Below are positions 43,878-52,531 of a stretch of DNA of 64,000 nucleotides, one piece after another (position 1 is the first letter of the stretch; each line of letters starts with the position of its first letter). The stretch is from positions 1,302,001-1,366,000 of the forward strand of contig OZ252261.1 of the NCBI GenBank assembly GCA_965249955.1, read 5' to 3'. Origin of the DNA: SB11 sp965249955 (GTDB lineage Bacteria; Bacteroidota; Bacteroidia; UBA8524). A model generated the notes under the pieces. That model did not search any database and was not told the origin of the DNA. It saw nothing but the letters and a program-made list of their open reading frames with translations. The translations under genes and the position numbers were made by a program.

Positions 43878-44834
43878 TTAAAATACTTCTTTGGCTATTC
43901 TATAAGTAGCTTCGCTTCTACCCATTGTGTAATAGTGTAGCACAGGAGCACCTTTTTCTTTCAATTCTTTCGATTGTTGTATAGCCCATTCTATACCCAC
44001 TTCGGCAACTTGCTTGTTATCTTTACAAGCTTCTACCGCGTCAGATAAATCTTCGGGTATATCCATGTGGAATAAATTGGGTAGTATAAACAATTGCTTT
44101 TTGGTGGTAAGCGGCTTAAGCCCCGGTATAATAGGCACGTTTATGCCAGCCTCTCGGCAACGGTCTACAAACTCAAAGTACTTACTGTTGTCGTAAAACA
44201 TTTGGGTAACAATAAACTCTGCACCAGCCTCTATCTTCTTTTTCAAAAAGGTTAAATCGCTTTTTATATTGGGCGCATCTTGATGTTTTTCAGGATAACC
44301 GGCTACACCTGCACAAAACTTTGTAGGAAAAGCATCCGATAATTCTTCGTCCAAATACAGCCCATTGTTCATGTTTTGTATTTGCTCTAGCAATTCAAGC
44401 GCATTTGCATTTCCGTTTGATTCAGGAGTAAATGTTTTTTCGCCTTTGGCATTATCGCCCCGCAAAGCCAAAACATTATCAATCCCCAAAAATGCAAGGT
44501 CAATAAGTGCATTTTCTGTTTCTTCTTTGCTAAAACCACCACAAATAAGGTGTGGCACTGCATCCACATGGTATTTATTCATTATGGCAGCACAAATGGC
44601 CACCGTACCCGGGCGTTTTTTAGTGGTTATTTTGCGGTAACTACCGTCGTCAAGTTTTTTCTCAATATACTCTTCACGGTGATAGGTAACATCAACAAAC
44701 TTAGGTTTAAACTCCATCAAAGGATCTATTCCCTCGTATATACTCTCTATACCTTTGCCTTTAAGCGGGGGGAGAATTTCGAATGAAAAAAGGGTTTTCC
44801 CCTTTGCACTTTTTATATGGTCAACTATCTTCAT
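43878..44834 (-). CDS. metF: 5,10-methylenetetrahydrofolate reductase
   Basis: 318 residues with the TIM-barrel FAD enzyme pattern: FSFEILPPLKGKG at the start, the VTYHREEY strand, LALRGDN, and FIVTQMFYDNSKYF. It reduces methylene-THF to methyl-THF for methionine synthesis. The substrate-binding and FAD residues in these motifs are intact, and the length is normal. Confidence 0.96.
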   Translation of the reverse strand: MKIVDHIKSAKGKTLFSFEILPPLKGKGIESIYEGIDPLMEFKPKFVDVTYHREEYIEKKLDDGSYRKITTKKRPGTVAICAAIMNKYHVDAVPHLICGGFSKEETENALIDLAFLGIDNVLALRGDNAKGEKTFTPESNGNANALELLEQIQNMNNGLYLDEELSDAFPTKFCAGVAGYPEKHQDAPNIKSDLTFLKKKIEAGAEFIVTQMFYDNSKYFEFVDRCREAGINVPIIPGLKPLTTKKQLFILPNLFHMDIPEDLSDAVEACKDNKQVAEVGIEWAIQQSKELKEKGAPVLHYYTMGRSEATYRIAKEVF

Positions 44835-44854
44835 CAGTCGGGTTTATAGAAACG

Positions 44855-44862
44855 CAAAAATA
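44855..44862 (-). promoter_or_regulatory. Candidate -7 box TATTTTTG of metF
   Basis: Exact TAnnTTTG on the minus strand, 20 nt before the ATG at 44834. The -33 element is not clear. Confidence 0.4.
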
Positions 44863-44932
44863 GTATAAACTTTTATAGGCTGGATGTTTGTGCTAAATAG
44901 TGCTTTGCATATATTTAAACCCTCAAATAATT

Positions 44933-45439
44933 ATGATAGAACTTGATGTTGAAATAAACGGTGTAGAATATATTAAACTAAACTACACCCTTGTATACCG
45001 CAACCCTGCTTTAATTATTGTATTGGCTGCAGCGGTGGTAATGCTTTTGGTAAGTATTATTACAGGTAATTTAACTGCCGATAACATATTTTCATCACCG
45101 GTACACATAATAGCATTATTGGTTTTGGCGTATGTATTGTTAGTATTGCCCTTTATTTTATTTTACCGTGTACGCACCTTGTACAATACATTACCGCTTT
45201 TGCACGAGCGTTTGCATTATACTTTTGATGAAAAACAAATACTTATTAAAGGCAAAACTGTGAAGGAGAAAAACCCTTGGAAAGACTATGTGGCGGTGAA
45301 ACAAACTAAAAACTGGGTGATATTGTGGAAAGCACAAAACATGGGTAATTTTATACCTAAAACTGCTTTTAAAAACGAGGGTGATTTGGAACGTTTAATT
45401 GATATGGCTACAGCCAATAAATTAAAAATACAGGCATAA
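44933..45439 (+). CDS. YcxB-like membrane protein
   Basis: 168 residues from the ATG at 44933 (MIELDVEINGVEY). Two adjacent hydrophobic helices lie at about 24-45 and 57-82, followed by a soluble beta-rich tail with YTFDEKQILIKGKTVKEK, PWKDYVAVKQTKNWVILWK and NFIPKTAF, the usual order in YcxB-family proteins. Function in the family is unknown. It precedes the RDD gene by 90 nt. Confidence 0.78.
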   Translation: MIELDVEINGVEYIKLNYTLVYRNPALIIVLAAAVVMLLVSIITGNLTADNIFSSPVHIIALLVLAYVLLVLPFILFYRVRTLYNTLPLLHERLHYTFDEKQILIKGKTVKEKNPWKDYVAVKQTKNWVILWKAQNMGNFIPKTAFKNEGDLERLIDMATANKLKIQA

Positions 45440-45529
45440 TATGCTACATTAGTTTTAAATTATATTGTGCTGTTATTGCTGTTAAAACGCTGTATCAGCA
45501 ATAGTATACACAAAAAAAATAACCTTTAA

Positions 45530-46180
45530 ATGATTACATATAATTGCCCCAGGTGCAATAGCCCGTTTGCTATTGGCACAAAATTTTGCCAAAGCTGCGG
45601 TTTTAATCTTGAAAATATTCCTTTAGAAAACATGGCTTCATCACACTACAGCCATCAAAACGAGCAACAACAAAACACTGGTTGGCAAGCACAACAACAA
45701 ACCTATTATGCTAATGGCATATATGTATATCCTAAGGCATCTATAGGCGATCGATTTTTGGCCTTATTGGTTGATGCTTTAGTAGCCCTTGGCCTTTCAA
45801 TACCTGCTATTATATTTTTTATCATAGGTATAGGGGCAATTGGAGCAAAAAACCCCGCATTAGGAATTGTACTTTTAATAACAGGAAGTATACTGTTTGC
45901 AGTACCGCTGGGCTATGCTTTTATAAAAGACGGGTTGGGAGAAAAAGGGCAAGGCTATGGCAAAAGAGCTACGGGGCTAATGGTGGTTGATATAACTACT
46001 AACGAACCTTGCACGAAAGGAAAATCGGCATTACGCTATTTAATAGGCACATTGCTGGGTATTATTCCGTTGGGAGGGCTTATTGAGCCTATTTTGGTTT
46101 TAACAGATAAAGATGGCCGAAGGCTGGCCGATAAGGTTGCCAATACACAGGTAATTGAGGTAAGACATTACAAACAATAA
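45530..46180 (+). CDS. RDD-family membrane protein with N-terminal zinc ribbon
   Basis: 216 residues. Residues 1-25 carry a four-Cys ribbon (C6, C9, C20, C23); a Gln-rich linker follows, then the RDD domain: ASIGDRFLALLVDALVALGL, two more helices, GYGKRATGLMVV, and DGRRLADKVANTQVI. RDD proteins are inner-membrane proteins; some have been linked to ion or proton exchange, but this one has no assigned substrate. Confidence 0.88.
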   Translation: MITYNCPRCNSPFAIGTKFCQSCGFNLENIPLENMASSHYSHQNEQQQNTGWQAQQQTYYANGIYVYPKASIGDRFLALLVDALVALGLSIPAIIFFIIGIGAIGAKNPALGIVLLITGSILFAVPLGYAFIKDGLGEKGQGYGKRATGLMVVDITTNEPCTKGKSALRYLIGTLLGIIPLGGLIEPILVLTDKDGRRLADKVANTQVIEVRHYKQ

Positions 46181-46308
46181 TTTAAAACTTTAACAACAAA
46201 TTTTAAAATTATTGTCTTGCCTCACCCCTAAAACATTTAGGTGATGAAGTAGTTGCGGCTCTCTAAAAACAAATATTGACTAAAAGATAGCAACTGTTAA
46301 ATTTTTGG

Positions 46309-46316
46309 TAACTTTG
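46309..46316 (+). promoter_or_regulatory. -7 box TAACTTTG of tatA
   Basis: Exact TAnnTTTG, 17 nt before the ATG at 46334. The -33 region has no TTG at the right distance. Confidence 0.45.
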
Positions 46317-46333
46317 CGGTCTATATTAAAGAA

Positions 46334-46564
46334 ATGACACTAAGTATTCTTTTATTCGGTATGCCCGGAGGGTCTGAATGGATCTTAATTTTGGTTATTG
46401 CCCTTTTACTGTTTGGCGGTAAAAAAATACCTGAGCTTATGCGTGGTTTAGGCAGCGGAATCCGCGAGTTTAACGACGCTAAAAGCAAGGTAAAGGATGA
46501 AATACAGGAAGGTATGAAAACACCTCCACCTGTTGAAAAAGAAAAGGAAAAAGAAACCAAATAA
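46334..46564 (+). CDS. tatA: Twin-arginine translocase TatA/E subunit
   Basis: 76 residues: a membrane helix (ILILVIALLLFGGKKIPEL) with the conserved FGxxKLPEL-like hinge, then an amphipathic helix (MRGLGSGIREFNDAKSKVK) and a charged, Pro/Lys/Glu-rich tail. TatA multimers form the pore of the Tat exporter for folded proteins. TatB/TatC are not nearby. gatA starts 30 nt downstream, so they may be co-transcribed. Confidence 0.93.
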   Translation: MTLSILLFGMPGGSEWILILVIALLLFGGKKIPELMRGLGSGIREFNDAKSKVKDEIQEGMKTPPPVEKEKEKETK

Positions 46565-46594
46565 TCTAACCCCAAAGGGGCATTTTCTAACACA

Positions 46595-48010
46595 GTGGCT
46601 TTGAAGAAATTTCAATCGTTGGCACAGGTGCGTGCTGAAATAAATGCAGGTAATACAACCTGTGTTGATGTTGTACGCTATTACCTAAGCAAGATAGAAG
46701 AGAAAAAACACCTTAATGCTTTTTTAGAAGTATGGGGTGATGAGGCATTGGAACGTGCTGCCCTTATTGACGAAAAGATAAAAAATGGTACTGCCAATGC
46801 CTTAGCAGGTATGGTTTTGGCCATTAAAGATAATATTTGCTACAAAGGCCACAAGGTAAGTGCCAGCAGCAAAATATTAGAAGGCTTCACCTCGCTGTAT
46901 TCATCAACTGTTGTAGAGCGTTTGTTGGAGCAAGACTGTATTATTATTGGCCGTACCAATTGCGACGAGTTTGCTATGGGTGCCAGTAACGAAAACAGTG
47001 CTTACGGAACTGTATTAAACGATGCCGACAATACCCGAGTATCAGGCGGTTCATCAGGCGGTTCGGCAGTTGCTGTGCAAGCCGATATGTGCTTGGCTGC
47101 TTTGGGTAGCGACACGGGAGGTTCTGTGCGCCAACCAGCAGCTTTTACAGGTTTGTATGGCTACAAACCTACTTACGGCATGGTATCGCGTTGGGGATTA
47201 TTGGCTTACGCTTCGTCGTTCGACCAAATAAGCCCTTTTACCAACAACATTGCTGATATGCAGGCTATAATGAATGTAATTGTTGGGGTTGACGAGCACG
47301 ATGCTTCTATGATGCAGCATCCTTCTCCAAACTTTGCTATTGCACCCGATAAAGGTAAAAAACGTATCGCTTATATCAACGAAACCATTTTTGCCGACGG
47401 AATAAGCCCTGATATAAAAAACGGTACTCTGGCTTTGATAGAAAAACTAAAAGCCGAAGGACATACTGTTGATGCTATTGATTTTCCGTTGATAGACCAC
47501 ATGGTGCCTTGCTACTATGTGCTTACTACGGCAGAGGCTAGCAGCAACCTATCACGCTACCAAGGTTTGCAATACGGCTACCGTAGCCCTAGTGCCACTG
47601 ATTTGGAGAGCACCTTTAAAAAATCGAGAGCCGAAGGTTTTGGCAAAGAAGTACAACGCCGTATAATGTTGGGTACTTTTGTACTCTCATCGGGCTATTA
47701 CGATGCCTACTATACCAAAGCACAAAAAGTGCGTAGGGTGGTGCAACAAAAAACCAACGATATTTTAAGCAACTACGATTTTATACTTTCGCCCACAACG
47801 CCTACACCTGCGTTTAAAATAGGCGACAAAGCTGCCGACCCTGTGGCTATGTACCTTGCCGATATTTTTACGGTGCAGGCTCCATTGGCAGGTATACCTG
47901 CCATATCAGTACCTGCGGGTGTTGATGCCGAAGGGATGCCTTGGGGCGTGCAATTAATGGCGGCCAAAAATGCCGACGCCCAATTATTGGCGTTTGCCGA
48001 TACGCTGTAA
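46595..48010 (+). CDS. gatA: Asp/Glu-tRNA amidotransferase subunit A
   Basis: 471 residues starting at GTG (no ATG fits). The amidase signature includes the catalytic Lys in VLAIKDNICYKG, the cis-Ser in VSGGSSGGSAVAV and the nucleophile in LGSDTGGSVRQPAAF. It supplies ammonia from glutamine for the conversion of Glu-tRNA(Gln) or Asp-tRNA(Asn), with GatB and GatC, which are outside the window. The C-terminus ends LLAFADTL, normal for the family. Confidence 0.95.
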   Translation: MALKKFQSLAQVRAEINAGNTTCVDVVRYYLSKIEEKKHLNAFLEVWGDEALERAALIDEKIKNGTANALAGMVLAIKDNICYKGHKVSASSKILEGFTSLYSSTVVERLLEQDCIIIGRTNCDEFAMGASNENSAYGTVLNDADNTRVSGGSSGGSAVAVQADMCLAALGSDTGGSVRQPAAFTGLYGYKPTYGMVSRWGLLAYASSFDQISPFTNNIADMQAIMNVIVGVDEHDASMMQHPSPNFAIAPDKGKKRIAYINETIFADGISPDIKNGTLALIEKLKAEGHTVDAIDFPLIDHMVPCYYVLTTAEASSNLSRYQGLQYGYRSPSATDLESTFKKSRAEGFGKEVQRRIMLGTFVLSSGYYDAYYTKAQKVRRVVQQKTNDILSNYDFILSPTTPTPAFKIGDKAADPVAMYLADIFTVQAPLAGIPAISVPAGVDAEGMPWGVQLMAAKNADAQLLAFADTL

Positions 48011-48072
48011 AATAATTTTGTGGGCAAATATTTTACCTTATTTGGCGTTTAGGTATTAATTCTGCAATAGAT

Positions 48073-49212
48073 ATGCTAATGAGGTTTTACAGACACACTT
48101 TTTTTACACTACTTTTTCTTTTCACAGCAACGCAAACTCTACTTGCTGCTAACAACGACTCGCTTTACGCCAAACGGCTAAAAAAAGTTGATAGTTTGGG
48201 TATGGGCTATAATAAACTTGCTGGAGAGATTATTGCCGAATATATAGCTAACCCAAAAGCAACTGCCGAAGCTTTGGCTCGCTACCAATATTATAAACCG
48301 TTTTTAGACTCGGTAATGCGTGCTTACAATATTCCTACACAGGTAGGTTTGTTGGTAATGGCAGCATCAGGTGCCGATTGCTTTTATAAAGATGAAGAAA
48401 GTGGAAATTGTGGCCCTTGGGCTTTGCAATTTAGGGTGGCGCGTATGTATGGCTTAAAAATGAACACTTACGTTGATGAACGTATGGATTTTGAACAAAC
48501 CACACTACTGGCCGGCAAGTACCTTAAAGAGCTGCATTTGATTTATGGTAGTTGGCCTATGACTATGGCCGCTTTTACTACCAATACTCTTACCATAAAC
48601 AAATTTATACGCAAAAGTGGCAATACATTTAACTATTGGGAGATGTATGACAGTCTGCCAAGTGAGGCACAAACTATAGTGCCATCTTTTATTGGTGCTA
48701 TGTATATTTACTATTACGCAAACGAAAGTAATGTTAAACCAAAAGTGCCCTACAAAGCCATAAGCTATGATACGGTGAGAATGACTAAGTGGATGTCGTT
48801 TGAGGTGCTTGCCCCTGCCCTACATACTTCGGTAGCTGCGCTGCAAACCTTAAACCCCATATTTAAAAAAGGTATTATACCCTATTCTGTACAAAATTAT
48901 ATACTAAAGCTGCCCAAAAGCAGCAAGCCGTGGTTTGGCGATATTGATGGCTTGGAGTTTAAACCCTACAACAACAACCCTTATGTTGAGGAAGTACCGG
49001 AATTAGCGGATAAAAACTTACCTAAACCGAAACAGGCAGACGTGCACACGGGCGAAAAAACCGTTATACACGTGGTAACACGCGGACAGGGTTTGGGAAT
49101 TATAGCTCAAAAGTACGGTGTAAAGGTGGATGATATACGTAAATGGAATAACATTAAAGGCTATACTATTTACCCTAACCAAAAGCTAAAAATTATTAGA
49201 AAAAGTAATTAA
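48073..49212 (+). CDS. Transglycosylase-like (SLT/MltD) LysM protein lacking the usual catalytic Glu
   Basis: 379 residues. Signal peptide at 1-26 (TLLAANND follows). The SLT-like domain covers about 75-250: YNIPTQVGLLVMAASGADCF, CGPWALQFRVARMYGLKMNTYVDERMDFEQTTLLAGKYLKELH, clearly related to MltD. A C-terminal LysM (about 330-377, HVVTRGQGLGIIAQKYGV) binds glycan. In active enzymes the LLPLIESGF strand carries the catalytic Glu; here the matching positions read LLVMAASGA, so Ala98 replaces it. D107-E108-E109 lie nearby and might act instead, otherwise it is a non-catalytic wall-binding protein. Confidence 0.82.
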   Translation: MLMRFYRHTFFTLLFLFTATQTLLAANNDSLYAKRLKKVDSLGMGYNKLAGEIIAEYIANPKATAEALARYQYYKPFLDSVMRAYNIPTQVGLLVMAASGADCFYKDEESGNCGPWALQFRVARMYGLKMNTYVDERMDFEQTTLLAGKYLKELHLIYGSWPMTMAAFTTNTLTINKFIRKSGNTFNYWEMYDSLPSEAQTIVPSFIGAMYIYYYANESNVKPKVPYKAISYDTVRMTKWMSFEVLAPALHTSVAALQTLNPIFKKGIIPYSVQNYILKLPKSSKPWFGDIDGLEFKPYNNNPYVEEVPELADKNLPKPKQADVHTGEKTVIHVVTRGQGLGIIAQKYGVKVDDIRKWNNIKGYTIYPNQKLKIIRKSN

Positions 49213-49215
49213 CGC

Positions 49216-50379
49216 TTATGGATAGGCTACTGCTATTACCCCATTTGTAACGGTAATATCTTTAAATCCGCCGCTTCCGTTAAATACTCTGCACTTAAAC
49301 GATACATTTACCAACTGGGTTTTCTCGCCTTTTTCGTTGGGATTATAGTTTCTATTTGTCAGCTTAATAAATGTTGAACCAGCCGGCTGGTTTTGCAAAC
49401 GGCTTTGGTATAACACTCCATTTTCATCAACATATTCAACCATTACAGTTGATGTTTGCGTGGGTTGATTTACCACTGTAATTTTTTGGGTGTTTCCGTA
49501 GTAAAAATTAGCTCCGCAAGTAAAACTTGTATCGCCCAATACTATTGTTTTGCATACTTGTTGCGAGCAGCCCCCTGAACTTAGAGTAAGACAAACCTTG
49601 TAAGTATCTTTTTTACCGTAAAAATGAAGAGGTGAGGTTTGGTTTGACGATTGCGCATCACCAAAATCCCAAAAGTAATTACCCCCCGATGATTGGTTTA
49701 AAAACTGTACGGAAGTATCACCCAGCGTTATATAGTTAAACTTTGGCACACAGGTATCGTTATTGGCTAGCTGTGCTACATTAATTATGTTACAAGAAGT
49801 TTTAACGCACGAGGTAGTTAAATCGGTAATGGTTAGGCATACGTTGCGGTTTTGTGTATCGGTAAACGTAAAATTAGGGTTCCTTTGAGCCGACACCCCT
49901 GCCCCACCAAAATTCCAGTTAAACTGTGGGTTTACAAAGCCTGAATCTTCTGCAAAAAAATCAACTTTGAAATTGTTTGTCACCGTACCTCCACCCAATC
50001 TAGGGTAATAATCAAACGTATCATTCTTTAATACATTAGTGATGTTTACCCCGCCTGTTCCTGCTGAAACTTCAGCATCAGCAATGCTTATCTTTATACT
50101 TTTGGAACAAGTAGTGCAATTTGTTTTTTTAAGATTGGCCTCAAGCCAATATATGCTATCCGTTGCATCAAACCTGTATTGCGAGTACATATAATAGCTA
50201 TCTACTCCTGCAATATATTGTGTGGGTTGGCCATCTATACTGCCGCTAATAAAAAACACAGGCGAGCCTTTCCCTTCATCAAAAGGTTCATCTTTTGGTT
50301 TGCAGTTGGCTACAAACAAAAGGCTTATGGCAAGCAAGGCTGCTATTGTACTGTATTTTTTAAAACCTAAAAATATCAT
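49216..50379 (-). CDS. PKD-domain lipoprotein, third gene of the sigma/anti-sigma unit
   Basis: 387 residues from the ATG at 50379. The hydrophobic start ends in LLFVANCKPKDE, a lipobox with Cys about residue 26, so it is probably anchored in the outer membrane. Two PKD-like units are visible (FNWNFGGAGVSAQRNPNFTF and FWDFGDAQSSNQTSPLHFY), both with Cys pairs. The C-terminal part is beta-rich with an SFKCRVFNGSGG strand. Its start overlaps the end of the upstream gene by 20 nt, so it is translationally linked to the anti-sigma/OMP gene. Function unknown; likely cell-surface. Confidence 0.8.
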   Translation of the reverse strand: MIFLGFKKYSTIAALLAISLLFVANCKPKDEPFDEGKGSPVFFISGSIDGQPTQYIAGVDSYYMYSQYRFDATDSIYWLEANLKKTNCTTCSKSIKISIADAEVSAGTGGVNITNVLKNDTFDYYPRLGGGTVTNNFKVDFFAEDSGFVNPQFNWNFGGAGVSAQRNPNFTFTDTQNRNVCLTITDLTTSCVKTSCNIINVAQLANNDTCVPKFNYITLGDTSVQFLNQSSGGNYFWDFGDAQSSNQTSPLHFYGKKDTYKVCLTLSSGGCSQQVCKTIVLGDTSFTCGANFYYGNTQKITVVNQPTQTSTVMVEYVDENGVLYQSRLQNQPAGSTFIKLTNRNYNPNEKGEKTQLVNVSFKCRVFNGSGGFKDITVTNGVIAVAYP

Positions 50380-51883
50380 ACCTAATGTATAGCTGTAATC
50401 GTCGGTTACGATCAAAAACAGTGTTGTTGTAATAATTGTTTACTCCTACATCCATAAACCCACTATTGGCCAAAAGCCCTAGGTGCATACGCTGCCAAAA
50501 ATTGGCTTCAATACCTAGTTGCAGTTGCACATCCCAACGGTTTAAGCCTAGCATATATGCGGTAGCGGCAGTGTTTGTATTTGTTTCGCCGCTTAGGCTG
50601 GCAAAGCTGTATTGGCTAAGGGTATTATTGGTATTTATTAAGTAGTTAATATTCACTCCTCCTACAAAACTAATATTTTGCCCCAACGCATAACGAACCA
50701 AAACAGGTGCTTCTAAATAATGCAGTTGTTGGGTTGTAATGGTGGTTTGCTGGGTATGCACCCCAAACGAGTAATTTTGTTGTGTATATTGTTTTGCAAA
50801 ACCGTTAGTTCCAACGGTGCTGTAACCAAAGCCTGCTGCCACTTGCCAACGGGTATTAAAATAGTGGTTGTATAGCAACCCAAAATACAAGCGGTTACTG
50901 TATGTATTTCCTGACGGCTGCAGCAGGCGGCTATAATTACTGCCCACCACTGGCGAAATGCTGTTTCTTAGCAGTATTTGTTTATTCCCCTCTCCGTTAT
51001 TGTTTTCTTCGTTTTCAGTATCCTTATTCTCGTCTTTTGCTAATAGGCCGTCAGCAGTTGTATCTGTATCGGTTGCATTATTTGTAAGACCAGTAGGGCT
51101 GGACGGGGCTGTATTTTGATTGTCGCTGCTACCTTGTTCGTATTTATTTTGTTCACTATTGGGTGAAGGGTTATTTTGTTTACTACCACCTTCGTTTTTG
51201 GGTGCAGTAGTAGTTGTTCCTCCATTAGCACCACCGTTGTTTATACCTTTGTTTTTGCCCGCGTTATCTTTTTCATCTTTACTTCCATTATCGGTCGACA
51301 ACAATTTTGCAGTGCTTTTATCTTTAGGTTGTTTAGCACTTGGGGTTTTTGCATTGGTAGTAGGGCTGCTTGCCGGTGTATTTTCTGTGTTGGTTTGTGG
51401 TATTTTTTTATTTTTTTGTGCCAAGGAGCTGTTTAAGTTGGGTGCGGGTTTTTCTTCGCTTCCACTGTATTGAGCGGCCATTAATGTTGGTGGGCCTCCT
51501 GCAATTTCTGTATGGTGTGTATTGTTGTTATCTTCTATTGCTTCTGTATTGTTTGTGTATTCTTGTTCGGTTTGTGGTGTTGAGGTAAAACCTTCGTTTT
51601 CAATTTCTAAGTTTGTTGCTGAATCCGCAGTCCATTGCTGTTGGGTAGTTTCTGCGGTAAAACCGTCTTTAGCGTATACCCACCAAAAAACTCCGCCTGA
51701 TGCCGCTAAAAAAGTAAGTATCAACCAAAAAAAGCCAAATCTTCTTTTTTTCTTTTTGGGCTCAACAGGCAAAACAGTATCCAGCATAGCTTCGGCTCCT
51801 TCCCAATGGGCTGGATCAAAACTAAACTCTTGCTCGTTTAGCGTCTTTTTTATGTGTTCTTCGTTTTTACTTAGCCGATTCAT
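50360..51883 (-). CDS. Anti-sigma-like inner-membrane anchor fused to an outer-membrane beta-barrel
   Basis: 507 residues. Residues 1-48 are charged and helical (MNRLSKNEEHIKKTLNEQEF, DPAHWEGAEAML), like zinc-free anti-sigma tails; 49-70 is one inner-membrane helix (FGFFWLILTFLAASGGVFWW). About 75-300 is low-complexity Asn/Thr/Ser/Lys/Glu, long enough to cross the periplasm. About 310-507 shows alternating beta strands and ends in RYDIFRF, a typical outer-membrane barrel ending (aromatic final residue). It follows an ECF sigma gene with a 17-nt overlap. This layout matches the dual membrane-spanning anti-sigma factors known in Bacteroidota; the barrel would sense the outer membrane. Confidence 0.85.
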   Translation of the reverse strand: MNRLSKNEEHIKKTLNEQEFSFDPAHWEGAEAMLDTVLPVEPKKKKRRFGFFWLILTFLAASGGVFWWVYAKDGFTAETTQQQWTADSATNLEIENEGFTSTPQTEQEYTNNTEAIEDNNNTHHTEIAGGPPTLMAAQYSGSEEKPAPNLNSSLAQKNKKIPQTNTENTPASSPTTNAKTPSAKQPKDKSTAKLLSTDNGSKDEKDNAGKNKGINNGGANGGTTTTAPKNEGGSKQNNPSPNSEQNKYEQGSSDNQNTAPSSPTGLTNNATDTDTTADGLLAKDENKDTENEENNNGEGNKQILLRNSISPVVGSNYSRLLQPSGNTYSNRLYFGLLYNHYFNTRWQVAAGFGYSTVGTNGFAKQYTQQNYSFGVHTQQTTITTQQLHYLEAPVLVRYALGQNISFVGGVNINYLINTNNTLSQYSFASLSGETNTNTAATAYMLGLNRWDVQLQLGIEANFWQRMHLGLLANSGFMDVGVNNYYNNTVFDRNRRLQLYIRYDIFRF

Positions 51884-52448
51884 TACTTGCTGCTTTTGGC
51901 GTATGGTAATTTTTTAACATTTGCTGCAATTTTCTTCGTGCATCAAACAATTGCGATTTTGAAGTTCCCTCATTAATCCCCAATAACTCACCTATTTCTC
52001 TATGGTTATACCCGTCAACTACGTACAGGTTAAATACTTTTTGGCACATGGGTGGCAGTTGGTATATTAGTTTATACAAATCGTCTGCCTCTAGTTTCAT
52101 CTCCACTTCGTTGCCCTCGTCAAAAGGTTCTTCTACGTAATCGGGGGCAGTGGTATCAATATACTCTATTGTTTCTTTTAGTTTTTTATTTTTTCGGTAA
52201 TCGTCAATAATGGTATTTATTGTTATCCTGCGCGCCCATACTTCAAACGGGGCTTCGGCTTTATAGCTTTTAAGGTTTAATACGATTTTTAAAAAGCTTT
52301 CGTTGTGTGCCGCCAATACATCATCTTTTGAGGTATGGTAACGGTAACAAATACGCATAATAAAGGAATAGCAAGCCTTATAAAGCTCCAAATGGGCTTT
52401 TCTGTCATTATCGATACATTGCTGTATTAGTTCTTTCGATATGAACAT
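51867..52448 (-). CDS. ECF-type RNA polymerase sigma factor
   Basis: 193 residues from the ATG at 52448; longer reading frames run through a terminator hairpin and are rejected. Region 2 is recognisable (LYKACYSFIMRICYRYHTSKDD, EVWARRITINTIIDDYRKNKK) and region 4 near the end (LPPMCQKVFNLYVVDGYNHREIGELLGINEGTSKSQLFDARRKL). It would direct RNA polymerase to a special promoter set, held back by the overlapping anti-sigma/OMP protein. It overlaps the next gene by 17 nt. Confidence 0.92.
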   Translation of the reverse strand: MFISKELIQQCIDNDRKAHLELYKACYSFIMRICYRYHTSKDDVLAAHNESFLKIVLNLKSYKAEAPFEVWARRITINTIIDDYRKNKKLKETIEYIDTTAPDYVEEPFDEGNEVEMKLEADDLYKLIYQLPPMCQKVFNLYVVDGYNHREIGELLGINEGTSKSQLFDARRKLQQMLKNYHTPKAASNESAK

Positions 52449-52475
52449 CAAGGGCTTACACGCTAGTTTTAAATA

Positions 52476-52512
52476 GTAGTAAGCAAAGCCCATAATGGGC
52501 TTTGCTTACTAC
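52476..52512 (-). terminator. Perfect 17-bp hairpin between the PKD protein and sigma genes
   Basis: GTAGTAAGCAAAGCCCA (52476-52492) and TGGGCTTTGCTTACTAC (52496-52512) are exact inverse copies with a 3-nt loop. It lies 20 nt after the stop of the upstream PKD gene and 28 nt before the sigma start, so it should separate them. The T-rich stretch on the minus-strand side is modest (ATTTAAAA). Confidence 0.7.
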
Positions 52513-52531
52513 AAAATATATATTTCAATCG

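Noticed and set aside
52449..52493. N-terminal extension of the ECF sigma gene
   Set aside because: It reads through the 17-bp hairpin at 52476-52512; region 2 starts properly after the ATG at 52448.
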